Assembly: GCA_900105225.1 (NCBI GenBank)
Contig: LT629764.1
Span: 756,098 to 820,097, forward strand
From: Paenibacillaceae bacterium GAS479
GTDB lineage: Bacteria; Bacillota; Bacilli; Paenibacillales; Paenibacillaceae
Direction of reading: 5' to 3'
Length of the DNA stretch: 64,000 nucleotides
The translations under genes and the position numbers were made by a program. The notes under the pieces were generated by a model. It did no database searches. It had not been told where the DNA came from and saw only the letters and a program-made list of their open reading frames with translations. Position 1 is the stretch's first letter, and each line of letters opens with the position of its first letter. Positions 38,604-48,723 of this stretch are shown piece by piece.

Positions 38604-38668
38604 ATTATAACAGCCGAAGAAATTCGAAATTCATAGAGATCATAAAATATTCACAAAGGTTATGTAAA
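38604..38668 (-). promoter_or_regulatory. Pho-box-like element and -10 of the nucleotidase gene
   Basis: On the minus strand four T-rich hexamers, TTTACA, TTTGTG, TTTATG and TATGAA, start exactly 11 bp apart (38668, 38657, 38646, 38635). A perfect TATAAT follows at 38609-38604 with no good -35. This is the layout of PhoP-activated promoters. The rest of the gap 38566-38880 holds only the terminator at 38817. Confidence 0.6.
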
Positions 38669-38816
38669 GAAAAATATCATCGTGTCGAAATTTGCTCCGA
38701 ATTGAGCTGTAAGTACATTTTGGAAATGCATAAAAATACGAAAATAAACATTTTTCATTTTGAAAGTAAATGACATTATTTTTATTTCAAGCGTTTGTAA
38801 TACAGCTATATTATTA

Positions 38817-38864
38817 ACAAAAACAACCTCGAAACGCCTAAAAGCGTTGCAAGGTTGTTCATCG
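38817..38864 (-). terminator. Terminator after the cyclic glucan synthase gene
   Basis: AACAACCT and AGGTTGTT form the outer stem, ACGC/GCGT the inner; on the minus strand TTTTG follows. Confidence 0.85.
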
Positions 38865-38880
38865 ACTTCTGAAATTTTGT

Positions 38881-41800
38881 TCAAATTTTATGCATTTTCG
38901 AAATATTCTCTTCTGCAACACGATGTTCCATTATCAATGTGATACTTTCCGCGGAGCCATCTTTAGGCAGCGGCAAGCGTATCTCGAGTTGTCCTTCATC
39001 AGGTCGTTCGCCGTTCAGACATAGAACCGCATCCCAAGATTTCAGCCTGTGAGGGTTAAGTACACGAATGTCCAGCTCTGCCCCCTCATGGCGGTAACGA
39101 ACGTTATACGATGGCCATTCTGCTGGAATGCAAGGACGGACTACCAACTCATCACCCTCGCGAGTGATCCCAAGAATCCACTCCAGCCCCGCCTGGTACA
39201 TCCACCCGGATGCGCCCGTGTACCAGGTCCAGCCGGCTTTGCCGCCATAGGTATCCGTCGTGTAAACATCTGCCGCCATCACATAAGGCTCGCCGCCGTA
39301 GCGGCGCACATCGCCGGGCGACTTGGCGTGGCTAACCGGATTAAGCAGGCGGTACAGCTCCGTCGCTTTGTCTCCTTCACCAAGCACGCACCAAGCCACG
39401 ATACTCCAGATAACTCCGTGTGTATATTGCGCCCCGTTCTCCCTAAGACCCGGCGGGTAGCCCTGGATATAACCTGGGCTAGGCTCCGTCTTGTCAAAAG
39501 GCGGTGTCAGCAGCCTTGCGAGCATGAGGTTACGGTCGACAAGCTCCCGATCAAAGGAGCCCATCGCCTTACGAGCCCGTTCTGGGGGAGCACCGCCCGA
39601 GATGACGGACCAAGATTGTGCGATGGCGTCAATCCTGCACTCTTTGCCGGAGTTGGTCCCAATCCATTTCCCTTCATCCGTGCATGCGCGGCGATACCAT
39701 TCGCCATCCCATGCATGTTCGTTGAGAGCGGACATAATCCGCTCCCTTTCCTTGCGGTAATGGGCCGCTCGCAGCTCGTCCCCTAGCTTGTCGCAGACCG
39801 GAGCGAACTTTTCCAGCACGACGCAAAGGAACCAACCCAGCCACACACTCTCTCCCCGACCTTCGTCACCGATGGAGTTCATACCGTCATTCCAGTCGCC
39901 GATGCCCATGAGCGGAATGCCGTGACGCCCGGATGTCAGCCCTATATCGATTGCGCGGATACAATGCTCATACAGCGTGCCTTCATTACCAGAGAGCACG
40001 GTTGCCTCATAGCGCTCATGTTCCTCTTCTGTCAATGTGCTGCTTGTAATAAAGGGAGCTTTTTCGGAAAATACATCCCAATCCCCCGTGTGAACCACAT
40101 AACGAGCTGACGCATACGGCAACCAGAGCAGGTCATCCGTATACTTCGTACGGATGCCTTTTTGCGTCTCCTCATGCCACCAATGCTGCACATCTCCCTC
40201 CTCGTATTGATGCGAGGCGTTCAGCAGCAGTTGGCGGCGCGACAGATCCGGACGGGCGTTGAGCAGCGACAAGGAATCCTGCAGCTGATCGCGGAAGCCG
40301 TAAGCACCACCCGCCTGGAAAAAGGCTGTTCGAGCCCATACCCGGCAACTAAGCGCTTGGTAGAGAAGCCAACCGTTGAGCAGCAGATTCATCTCTTTGT
40401 CCGGGGTCTCGACCTCGATCTGACCGAGCAGCTCCTGCCAATGCTGTTTCGCTGCGGGCAGGACAGCCGCGCAAGCTGCAGCGGAAGCGTACTTGCGAGC
40501 GAGAGCTGCCGCCTCATCTTGTGTGCCGGCTGCCCCCAGCACGACAAACACTCGCCGCTCTTCGCCCGGCGCCAGCACGATGCTGCGGCGGACTGCAGCG
40601 CAGCTGTCCGCCGACGTGCCGGAGCTGCCGCTCAGCGTTCGGCGGCCCATCGCCGCCGGACAGTAAGGGCCATGTCCCGGGCCGATAAATTCACGCCGAT
40701 CGCAAGTATAGTCCGCCGGTTTCCGGTCCCCTTTGCCATCTGGCGTCACCATCAGAAACGCCGAGGCGTCCTGGAATGTTTCCTGGTACGCATTTCGAGC
40801 GATAAGCGCCTCAGCTTCACCGTCCCAATCCGTGACGATCGTTGAAGAGCTGCCCTCCCGACTGACGCCCAGTACCAATGCGCAGTAGGCAGTCACCGAC
40901 AGGTTTCGGACCCGGTCGCTGTCGTTGCGAAGGCTCAGCTCCGTAATCTTGACCGCATCTTCCGGATGAACGGCGATGCTCGCTTCCTGAGTCAGCCCCT
41001 CCATTCGGGTAAGCAGGCGGCTGAAACCTTTGCCATGCTCGACCCGGAAGTCCCGAGGCTCGCCGGGAGCCGGAGAAGATGTCCAGAACTTGCCGCTGTC
41101 CTCGTCGCGGACATAAAGCAGCTCGCCCGGTGCATCCAGCACGGGATCGTTGGACCATGGACTCAGCTTGAACTCGCGGCTGTTGCTCCACCAGGAATAG
41201 CCGGTTCCACGCTCCGTAACTAATGTGCCAAACTTGGGATTGGCCATGACATTACTCCATGGTACGGCCAGTGGCTGGCCTTCCCGCAGGCGGATGACAT
41301 AGTTGCCGTCGGTCGGGTGGAAACCTCCCCATCCATTAAAGAACAGTAGATCTTCCGCCTCCGGCTCCAACGGCTGGACCGAAATGCCCGTACGCCTGCG
41401 AGTTTGATGCGAAGCCGTATCCCAATCAACAAGCTGCACCGCGAGGCTGTCCGGCGGCAAATCTCGAACAACACCATCGGAACGTTCCATTGGTTGTTGA
41501 GCAGCTTTGGTATATTGCGCAGGCTCTGAAGAATCTTTTATTGAGCCTTTTCCTGCTTTGCTCGAGAGCTGATTTTCGTCCTTGTAGCTTAGACCAGTAT
41601 CACTGGAGCCCAGCATTGCGGTCGTTAAGCCTTGCTCAGCATCTTTAGAACTGTGAGTATTCGAGCTGGTAAACTCGCCTTTTCCTTCTATTGAATGTTC
41701 TCGTTCTGAATAAACAGTATCAGCAGCTCGGCCGTCGGCTGAAGTTACCTTTATACTCGTACCCCTCGCCTCAACTGCTCGTTCACGAAGCTGCGTTCCG

Positions 41801-44800
41801 AGGCTTGACCCGTCCGCGCGCAGCGATACCCTTGCCGCTGTGCCAAGCAGCGCCGCTTGCTCCGGCGATAACCGGGACGAGGCGATTGGATACAATCCGC
41901 CACCAACAGTGAAAGGCGGATACGAGGCTGCAGCCTGGATCGCCCCCTGAAGAGCATCCTGCAGTTCCTGCTGGTAACCCTCGCTGCTCTCGTTTAACAG
42001 CACAAGGTCGAAGGCCAGCCCAAGCCGACGCAAGTAACCATGTCCATTCACCATTCTGCGGGCAAAAGCCATGTCAGCCAAATCGCCGACCCGCAATAGT
42101 ACAATTGGCAGGTCACCCGACAGACCAAGCGCCCACAATCCCGATTGGCCGAGGCGATTAGCCCGGATAGCTTCCGCGCGCTCTTTGGATAGCGACGGAG
42201 TATAAAGGATGCGTCCGGCAAGCTTCTGCATCGCGGCAGCCTCGGCCTGATTCAGGCCATGCTGGCGGAGCGAAATGACGCTTAGCGTCCAAGCAAGCTC
42301 GGAGGCGGCTTCGCGCTTGCCGGGCGCAAGCAGCTCACGGACGAGCTGCAGCGCCTCTCCGCGCGAGGCGGCCATGCCGCTGATTGCGGTCAACGTCGCT
42401 CGTTCACCCGGCTCCAGGCGGATTTTGCGCCGCATTACGAAAGCGGGGTCCAGCACCGCTCCAGTGGAGCCGCTGAGCCGCTCGCCCGCGCAGCGCGGCG
42501 ATGCCAGCGAATGGCCGCGGCCAAGGAAGCGGGCGCGATCCGTCTCGTATTCCACGGGACCGGCGTCCCCGGAACCCGCGTGTAGAATATGCACGGCCCA
42601 GAGCAGTTTATCCTCCGGCGAGCGCGGTCGTCTCCAGGCGAGCAAGGCACCGCTCGCCTCGTCATGCGAAGTCTGCACGAACAGCTTGCTGAAAGCAGGA
42701 TGTGCATCGTCTACGGATGGCGGCGCGAGCGCCAGTTCCAGGTAGGTGGTTACTTCTAATAGACGCGTTTCGCGGCTTTCATTTTCCAATGTAAGGATCC
42801 GAAGCTCGGCGGAATGTTCCGGCGCCACGACGATATCCATACTGGAGGCGATCCCGCCCTCCCGGCGGCGGAATTCGGCCTTGTCCAAACGGAAGCGGGC
42901 CGAAGCTCCGCTGCCCTCGCTGCCAATGGGATAAAAGGTCGGCGACCAGAAAAGTCCTCCGGTCGAATCGCGGATGTACACAGCAGGTCCATAACTATCG
43001 GTCAGTGCCTCTTCCCTCCAACGGGTAAGTGACACGCCTTCGCTGCGGATCAGCCCGCTTCCCGATGCGGTTATGACAGAGGTGAACGAACCGTTGGACA
43101 GGACGCATACCTCCGGCACAGGAGTCACCGGATGATTGAACTCGCGGGCTGGACGAGCCTCCTCGACCGGAGCGCTGCGGGATGCTCCAGCCTTGAGCGC
43201 TTGTGGCGCGATAACGGAAGCTTTTTCCGGTAGCCGTTCTTGAAGAATCAACTCTGCTGCCTCAACTCGAGGATCAGCGTGGAATCGTTCCACCATGGAG
43301 CGATCGAGCAGCATGTTGCCGAGCGTCAGCAAGCTCATCCCCTGATGATGCGCCATGAAGCTGTGAATTACACGATAAGGGGAGCACTCCGGCAAACGCG
43401 CCGCAGTAAGGTCAACCGCCTCATAAAAGCCATATTTTCCTCTGGCCCCCATCTCCTCGTACCGCTTGAGGTTGGCCATACCTTCTTCCATATCCCAAGG
43501 CAGCGCCATGACGGCTGCATAAGGCGCCAGTACTAGATCCTTCTCCAGCCCCCGTTGAAAGCCCAATCCAGGTACGCCAAAAGCGCGATACTGGTAGTTC
43601 ATATCGTAATCAAAACCATAGTACCCGGATTCCGAAATGCCGTATGGAACGTCCCTCTCGCGAGCGTATTCCTTCTGTCTTTGCACAACGGCGCGGTACG
43701 TGCTGTCCCAAAGGGAACCCCGATACGTACGCATCAGGAGTGCTGGCATGAGATACTCGAACATTGTGCCTGACCAGCTGAGCAGCGCCGGACGACGTCC
43801 GATGCGAGTCAGCCCCCGACCAAGCCGGAACCAGTGCGAAGCTGGAAGCTGGCCTTGAGCAATGGCAAGAAAGCTAGCCTGACGTGCCTCAGAGGCGAGC
43901 AGATCATATAAAATATCATCGCGCCGGTCTTGATCAGCATGGTAGCCGAGAGCCAGCAGTTGGGATTCGCTGTTGTATAACGGACGGAAATCCGTTTCCT
44001 GCACGAAGGTTTCCAGACGCTCCATAAGCCGAACAGCCTCATCATGCCAGCTTCCCTTCTCGAGCTCCAGATGCTCCTTCACTCCCTGCCGCGCGGCGAT
44101 CAGATAGGCGACCAGATTGCCCGAATCAACCGTTGAAACATACTTCGGCGGGAGCGGTTTTAGAGTGGTTGTCTCATACCAGTTGAAAAGATGCCCATGC
44201 CAGCGCTCCATCCGCTCCAGCGAATCCATCGTGCGTGACATCCGCTCCACCATCTCAGCGGAGCCCAGGAAGCCGAAATCGCGCGCCGTCACCGTGCAGG
44301 CCAGCATCAAGCCGATATTAGTTGGCGACGTGCGATGAGCCGCTCCTTTATCAGGTTCTAGCTGCACATTGTCGGGTGGGAGCCAATTATCTTCTTCACC
44401 TGCATAATCGGCATAGTAGGCCCAGATGCTGGCCGCTAGCCCGCGCAGCTCTTGCCCTTGTTCTTTCGTCGGCTTGGCCGTTTCGACAGCTGGACGGCCA
44501 TTCAAATACGTCACCAAAAGCGGAGCGGCAAGCCACAAAACCGCTACTAACACGTAAATCGTGAGCCAGCCGCCGGACAAACCTCCGGCCCACGCCACTG
44601 CGGGCGCGAGCAATGCCAGCAGCGCTCCTGGGGCGTGAAAGGCCAGCAGCCTGCGATCTGAAGCGCGGTCCGTATCGGCAGCGCTTGTCCATTCAAGCAG
44701 CTTGCGGCGACTCACTCCAGTCCGGTACAGCGTGCGGATAATTGCATCGACCTGCAGAGCCGCCTGATAGGGCAGCGTCAGTGCAGTGAGCAGCGACTGC

Positions 44801-47556
44801 AGCAGTGCCGAGCCGAATCGGCCAGGATGGCGGAGCAGATAAGCCGGTGCCAGCAGCGACTGCAGCATCGGAAGCACAGCGGTCAGTATAGCGATAGTAA
44901 GCAGCGCCACTCTTGTTCCGGTAGGCAATAGCGGCGCCAACAGCACGATAAAATAAAGTCCCGGCGACATCAAGCTCCGCCGGAGATTGTCCACGATTTG
45001 CCAACGCGTAATTGCGCCGAGATCGACAGGTCTAGGCGTTCCTGCGCAGTCGCGCACCTGCCGCTTCAGCCAGCAGAGCAATTGCCAGTCACCGCGCACC
45101 CAGCGATGCAGGCGCATTTGCCAGGAACGGAACGTGGCGGGATGCCCATCCACCAGCTCGATATCCGAAAGCAATCCCCCTCGGAGGAAACCTCCCTCCA
45201 GCAAATCATGGCTGAGCACCGTGTTGTCCGGAATCCGGCTACTTAGCAGCTCTCGGAACATTCCCGCATGGAAAATCCCTTTGCCTGTAAAAATACCTTG
45301 CCCCACGCCGTCTTGATAAGGATCAGAAACGGCAAAAGCATAAGGATCTATGCCGGGATTGCCCGCCCAAAGCGCAGCCAGTCGCGATTCCGAAGCCGAC
45401 CCGCTGCTGATGGCGATTCTCGGCTGCAGCACGGCGTAACCTTCCGATACTCTTGTTTTGGAAGAGTTGAGGCGCGGCGCATTGTACGGCAAATGCATCG
45501 TGCCAACCATGCGCTGCGCGCTGCCGATCGGCAGTTGGGTATCCGCGTCCAGCGTAATGACATAAGCAATCCGCTTATAAACAGACTTGTCTGATTCCAC
45601 ATGTTTAAAGTTGGTTGCAGACTGGCCATCCAGGAGCCGAGCGAACTCGACCACTTTGCCACGCTTGCGCTCCCAGCCCATCCAGACACCTTCCGACTCG
45701 TTCCAGCTGCGGGACCGTTGCAACAGATGGAATGTCGTACCTTCTGGACGGCTGTACTTCTCATTTAGTTCACGGATCGCCTGTGCAGCTTCCTCCACAA
45801 GCACCCGATCATCTTCTGTTTCTTCTGCTGCAGCATCCGGGAAGTCCCCTAACAGTGCGAAGTGAAAGTGATCATCCCGATTGGCTAAATAATGCAGCTC
45901 TAGACGTTTTGCCATTTCCCGTACTTCGGTTGAGCTTGACCAAATGACAGGGATGACGATCATCGTTGAAGCATCCTCCGTCACTCCGGAAGCAAAGTCA
46001 TAACGAAGCAGCGGGCGTGTCGGCATCGTTCGGCCAATCAGACCATGCAGAAGTGCGACCGCCCATTCCGATGCAGGCAGCAGCACCAGAACACCGGCCA
46101 GCACCCAACCCCCAGCGTAGAGAGCATTACCCGATGCGCCTCCGATAACGAGCAGAAGTGCAGCTGCCAGCACGACGAAAAAGAGACCAAGCAGCGACAG
46201 ATAAACGCCTGTCCTCCGCCGCATCAGGCCGCTTTCGGGAAGGCGGCGGGAGCGTATTGAGCTGGAAACCGCGTGCTGGAGTTTATGTCGCCCCTCTGGT
46301 TCCAGCAAATAATAGGCCGCATAAGCGGCGCGAGGTGGCAGTTCTGCATGCGGAAGCGAAGCGGGGGCAGAAGCCGCACCGCTCGCTGTAGCTCCGTTGC
46401 TGTCCGCAGCAATCGCGCCGATTGTCACAGAGCCGCTGTCATGCGCGGGAGACCCGCCGTTGTCCGCGGCTGTTTCGCCACTCGCGGCAGAAGCCGCACC
46501 GTTAGCGACTTCACCGGAAGTCGGCTTAGAGCCGCTGCGCCAAGCTTCAAGCTGCTCTGCCGACAGCTTGACCGCGTACTCAGCGGTCAGCTTCTCCGGC
46601 AGGCCCAGCCTAGCTGCAAGCCGGGCGGCTGCGGATCGAAGCGTAGCTCGGCTTTCCGAATCAAGCAAGCCGTACATACCGCTCGCTTCTGTACGCAGCA
46701 CTTGCTCCGTCAGACTGAGCGTCTCCATCTCTTTTTCCCATGAGGTACGCTCGGCCGCTCGCAGACTTCCTATTAACCGTCCAGCCTCCATCTGATAAGA
46801 AGCTTGCAGCCGGGTTTCGTACGCATTCAGTCTGGACAAGCTCTCGCTGCTGTTGTCCAGCCGCAATAGCAGCCACTCTCGCACCTCCTCCGAATCATCC
46901 GCCCACTCCGACAGTCGGGATACCAAATGAGCGATGACAGCACCAGACAACATAACGTCGCGACCCGTTCTGTCCAAAGCTTCCGTCAACGAAAGCCTGT
47001 CCGGCCGCCCGCCAGCCGAGATGGCGCCGCGCAGAATACCCTCTACGCTCATGCAGGCGTCATGACGCTGCCTGACTTCATGGAATACTTCCGCCAACCT
47101 GCGAAAGATACAGCAGCGGAGCGCAAGCGACAAAGACCATATTTCCGCCAACGAAAGCACGGACACTTCCTGATAGGCATCTATGAATGCTCTGAAAGTC
47201 GGCAGAGAGTATTGGCCGGAGCCCGCATCCAAATAGCCGTCACAGACGGCTTCAACTCGGGTATGGCCGGAGCGCCGAATCCAGGGTAGACGGCTCAGCC
47301 CTCCCTCGCGCAGCTCCATTTGTGCATGATAACCCTGCTCCTCGATAAATTCGGCATGATCGAGCAGCCACTCTGCTGCGGGTTGCACACAATTTTGCGA
47401 GCTGCCAGCGGCTCGCAGCTGATCTGCGAAGTCCTGCATGGAGGCTAACCGCCTCGTAAGCTCCCTCTGCTGGCGGCCTGGCGAGCGCCCTCTTGCCGTA
47501 TCCTGAATCAGGGCGAGCTGTCGAGCCGCCTTGATGTATACTTCCATCGTCGTCAT
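38881..47556 (-). CDS. Cyclic beta-1,2-glucan synthase homologue (GT84-GH189-GH94)
   Basis: A 2891-aa membrane enzyme of the NdvB/ChvB type that polymerises, cyclises and trims beta-1,2-glucan. An N-terminal helical region (1-400) includes a Gly/Ala/Ser linker. Two membrane helices are near 450-505. The GT84 part has ITLDADTQLPIGSAQRMVG, VLSHDLLEGGFLRGG and RLHRWVRGDWQLLCWL, and more membrane helices follow. The glucoamylase-like GH189 part has YGISESGYYGFDYDMNYQYR and FGVPGLGFQRGLEKD. The GH94 part holds HQGMSLLTLGN, two beta-sandwich regions separated by a Ser-rich linker near 2000, and the acid motif MGIGDWNDGMN near the C-terminus. All three activities seem intact. The ATG at 47556 has GGGGGA close upstream; ATG four codons later is an alternative. 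An AraC regulator lies just upstream. Polysaccharide product is inferred from the domain set. Confidence 0.92.
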   Translation of the reverse strand: MTTMEVYIKAARQLALIQDTARGRSPGRQQRELTRRLASMQDFADQLRAAGSSQNCVQPAAEWLLDHAEFIEEQGYHAQMELREGGLSRLPWIRRSGHTRVEAVCDGYLDAGSGQYSLPTFRAFIDAYQEVSVLSLAEIWSLSLALRCCIFRRLAEVFHEVRQRHDACMSVEGILRGAISAGGRPDRLSLTEALDRTGRDVMLSGAVIAHLVSRLSEWADDSEEVREWLLLRLDNSSESLSRLNAYETRLQASYQMEAGRLIGSLRAAERTSWEKEMETLSLTEQVLRTEASGMYGLLDSESRATLRSAAARLAARLGLPEKLTAEYAVKLSAEQLEAWRSGSKPTSGEVANGAASAASGETAADNGGSPAHDSGSVTIGAIAADSNGATASGAASAPASLPHAELPPRAAYAAYYLLEPEGRHKLQHAVSSSIRSRRLPESGLMRRRTGVYLSLLGLFFVVLAAALLLVIGGASGNALYAGGWVLAGVLVLLPASEWAVALLHGLIGRTMPTRPLLRYDFASGVTEDASTMIVIPVIWSSSTEVREMAKRLELHYLANRDDHFHFALLGDFPDAAAEETEDDRVLVEEAAQAIRELNEKYSRPEGTTFHLLQRSRSWNESEGVWMGWERKRGKVVEFARLLDGQSATNFKHVESDKSVYKRIAYVITLDADTQLPIGSAQRMVGTMHLPYNAPRLNSSKTRVSEGYAVLQPRIAISSGSASESRLAALWAGNPGIDPYAFAVSDPYQDGVGQGIFTGKGIFHAGMFRELLSSRIPDNTVLSHDLLEGGFLRGGLLSDIELVDGHPATFRSWQMRLHRWVRGDWQLLCWLKRQVRDCAGTPRPVDLGAITRWQIVDNLRRSLMSPGLYFIVLLAPLLPTGTRVALLTIAILTAVLPMLQSLLAPAYLLRHPGRFGSALLQSLLTALTLPYQAALQVDAIIRTLYRTGVSRRKLLEWTSAADTDRASDRRLLAFHAPGALLALLAPAVAWAGGLSGGWLTIYVLVAVLWLAAPLLVTYLNGRPAVETAKPTKEQGQELRGLAASIWAYYADYAGEEDNWLPPDNVQLEPDKGAAHRTSPTNIGLMLACTVTARDFGFLGSAEMVERMSRTMDSLERMERWHGHLFNWYETTTLKPLPPKYVSTVDSGNLVAYLIAARQGVKEHLELEKGSWHDEAVRLMERLETFVQETDFRPLYNSESQLLALGYHADQDRRDDILYDLLASEARQASFLAIAQGQLPASHWFRLGRGLTRIGRRPALLSWSGTMFEYLMPALLMRTYRGSLWDSTYRAVVQRQKEYARERDVPYGISESGYYGFDYDMNYQYRAFGVPGLGFQRGLEKDLVLAPYAAVMALPWDMEEGMANLKRYEEMGARGKYGFYEAVDLTAARLPECSPYRVIHSFMAHHQGMSLLTLGNMLLDRSMVERFHADPRVEAAELILQERLPEKASVIAPQALKAGASRSAPVEEARPAREFNHPVTPVPEVCVLSNGSFTSVITASGSGLIRSEGVSLTRWREEALTDSYGPAVYIRDSTGGLFWSPTFYPIGSEGSGASARFRLDKAEFRRREGGIASSMDIVVAPEHSAELRILTLENESRETRLLEVTTYLELALAPPSVDDAHPAFSKLFVQTSHDEASGALLAWRRPRSPEDKLLWAVHILHAGSGDAGPVEYETDRARFLGRGHSLASPRCAGERLSGSTGAVLDPAFVMRRKIRLEPGERATLTAISGMAASRGEALQLVRELLAPGKREAASELAWTLSVISLRQHGLNQAEAAAMQKLAGRILYTPSLSKERAEAIRANRLGQSGLWALGLSGDLPIVLLRVGDLADMAFARRMVNGHGYLRRLGLAFDLVLLNESSEGYQQELQDALQGAIQAAASYPPFTVGGGLYPIASSRLSPEQAALLGTAARVSLRADGSSLGTQLRERAVEARGTSIKVTSADGRAADTVYSEREHSIEGKGEFTSSNTHSSKDAEQGLTTAMLGSSDTGLSYKDENQLSSKAGKGSIKDSSEPAQYTKAAQQPMERSDGVVRDLPPDSLAVQLVDWDTASHQTRRRTGISVQPLEPEAEDLLFFNGWGGFHPTDGNYVIRLREGQPLAVPWSNVMANPKFGTLVTERGTGYSWWSNSREFKLSPWSNDPVLDAPGELLYVRDEDSGKFWTSSPAPGEPRDFRVEHGKGFSRLLTRMEGLTQEASIAVHPEDAVKITELSLRNDSDRVRNLSVTAYCALVLGVSREGSSSTIVTDWDGEAEALIARNAYQETFQDASAFLMVTPDGKGDRKPADYTCDRREFIGPGHGPYCPAAMGRRTLSGSSGTSADSCAAVRRSIVLAPGEERRVFVVLGAAGTQDEAAALARKYASAAACAAVLPAAKQHWQELLGQIEVETPDKEMNLLLNGWLLYQALSCRVWARTAFFQAGGAYGFRDQLQDSLSLLNARPDLSRRQLLLNASHQYEEGDVQHWWHEETQKGIRTKYTDDLLWLPYASARYVVHTGDWDVFSEKAPFITSSTLTEEEHERYEATVLSGNEGTLYEHCIRAIDIGLTSGRHGIPLMGIGDWNDGMNSIGDEGRGESVWLGWFLCVVLEKFAPVCDKLGDELRAAHYRKERERIMSALNEHAWDGEWYRRACTDEGKWIGTNSGKECRIDAIAQSWSVISGGAPPERARKAMGSFDRELVDRNLMLARLLTPPFDKTEPSPGYIQGYPPGLRENGAQYTHGVIWSIVAWCVLGEGDKATELYRLLNPVSHAKSPGDVRRYGGEPYVMAADVYTTDTYGGKAGWTWYTGASGWMYQAGLEWILGITREGDELVVRPCIPAEWPSYNVRYRHEGAELDIRVLNPHRLKSWDAVLCLNGERPDEGQLEIRLPLPKDGSAESITLIMEHRVAEENISKMHKI

Positions 47557-47707
47557 GAGTCCCCCTGGGTTGCATGGATTGACTGGCCTTTTCGCGCCAC
47601 CCCAATGAAGTGATGCCGGAAAAAGCCGTTACCTCATCTAAATATTCCCAAGGTTCGGTTATTTTATGATTTTGTCCGATAAGCTCGATGATACGATTCC
47701 AGCCGAA

Positions 47708-47737
47708 AATAAAAAAAGATCCGGCATTTACCGGATC
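47708..47737 (-). terminator. Terminator overlapping the end of the AraC gene
   Basis: On the minus strand AGATCCGG and CCGGATCT pair around a loop containing the TAA stop of the AraC gene, followed by TTTTTTT. Confidence 0.85.
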
Positions 47738-48513
47738 TCCGACGGGCTTTTCCCCGTGTATTGCTTGAACTGTCTGCTGAAGAAAAAGATATCTCGATAC
47801 CCGAGTGCATCTGCCACCTCGGTCACATTCATCCCTCCATGCATGAGCAGATGCTGGGCGCGCTCAATACGTGTGCGGATCATATACGTTTGCACCGGGA
47901 TGCCGATAATCTCCTTGAACTTGATGCTAAAATAACGCGGCGAAAGCCCAGCTCGTCCAGCCAGATCTTCGACCCGGTGGGATATACCTGGGTTTTGGCG
48001 GATGAAGTTGGCGATTTCCTGGATCGCCTCCGTAAGCTGGTTGCTCGCTTTGCGCTCCACTGGCGCTTGCTGGTCATGCCGAAGCAGATGAATGATCACC
48101 TGCTTGAGAATGAGCCGCGCTTCCTCCTCAGCCGCGAAGAGGTTCACGAGGAACAGGCGGACGTAACGCGACAAGAGATATTCGAATTCCACCGTGTCCT
48201 CCAGAACACGATACCGCTCCGGCACCTCTCCCGAATCACCTTCGACATCGAAGTGGATGTAAGTGAGCACAAGCGGCTTCTGCGGATTGTGGACGGCACT
48301 TGTATAATCGCCTGGGCGAAAAAGAAAACAGCTGCCCTTTTCGAGCGGATAAGGCTCGTTGTTCAGCATCAATTCTCCTTCCCCGCTCCAGACATAGAAC
48401 AGGTCATAATTCGCCATCGGCTTTTCGCGGCGAGGCCATTTCCAGCCTGGCTCGCAAACGATTTTGGCGAATGACGGCAACAAAACAAAAGATGAGGGCG
48501 ATACGCGCAGCAT
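47728..48513 (-). CDS. AraC-family regulator with cupin-type sensor
   Basis: A 261-aa regulator. Residues 25-110 look like the AraC cupin sensor (DLFYVWSGEGELMLNNEPY, then GSCFLFRPGDYTSA). Residues 165-261 are two AraC helix-turn-helix units: HRVEDLAGRAGLSPRYFSIK and MNVTEVADALGYRDIFFFSR, ending in FKQYTGKSPSEIR. It is immediately upstream of the cyclic glucan synthase gene in the same direction with a terminator between, so it could regulate that gene. No operator was identified. Confidence 0.9.
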   Translation of the reverse strand: MLRVSPSSFVLLPSFAKIVCEPGWKWPRREKPMANYDLFYVWSGEGELMLNNEPYPLEKGSCFLFRPGDYTSAVHNPQKPLVLTYIHFDVEGDSGEVPERYRVLEDTVEFEYLLSRYVRLFLVNLFAAEEEARLILKQVIIHLLRHDQQAPVERKASNQLTEAIQEIANFIRQNPGISHRVEDLAGRAGLSPRYFSIKFKEIIGIPVQTYMIRTRIERAQHLLMHGGMNVTEVADALGYRDIFFFSRQFKQYTGKSPSEIR

Positions 48514-48723
48514 GTAAGCCTCCCGATTAAATTAGACAATTCATTTATTTTCGTCATCATAACCCAGCAACTAGGCTTGCGGCAAGGCAGAGAAAGTTTG
48601 CTTTTTAAGTCTCCCGTCATGGATCAAATAATGGTATAATGACACCCGAACGTTCAACGCCTGCCGGGACCTGCACCGACGCGGCCCGGACACATCGATC
48701 CCCGGAAGGACGGAAGAGGAATC

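Noticed and set aside
39049-47289. Many plus-strand frames opposite the glucan synthase gene
   Set aside because: Shadows of a GC-rich coding strand; none has family motifs or a start site.
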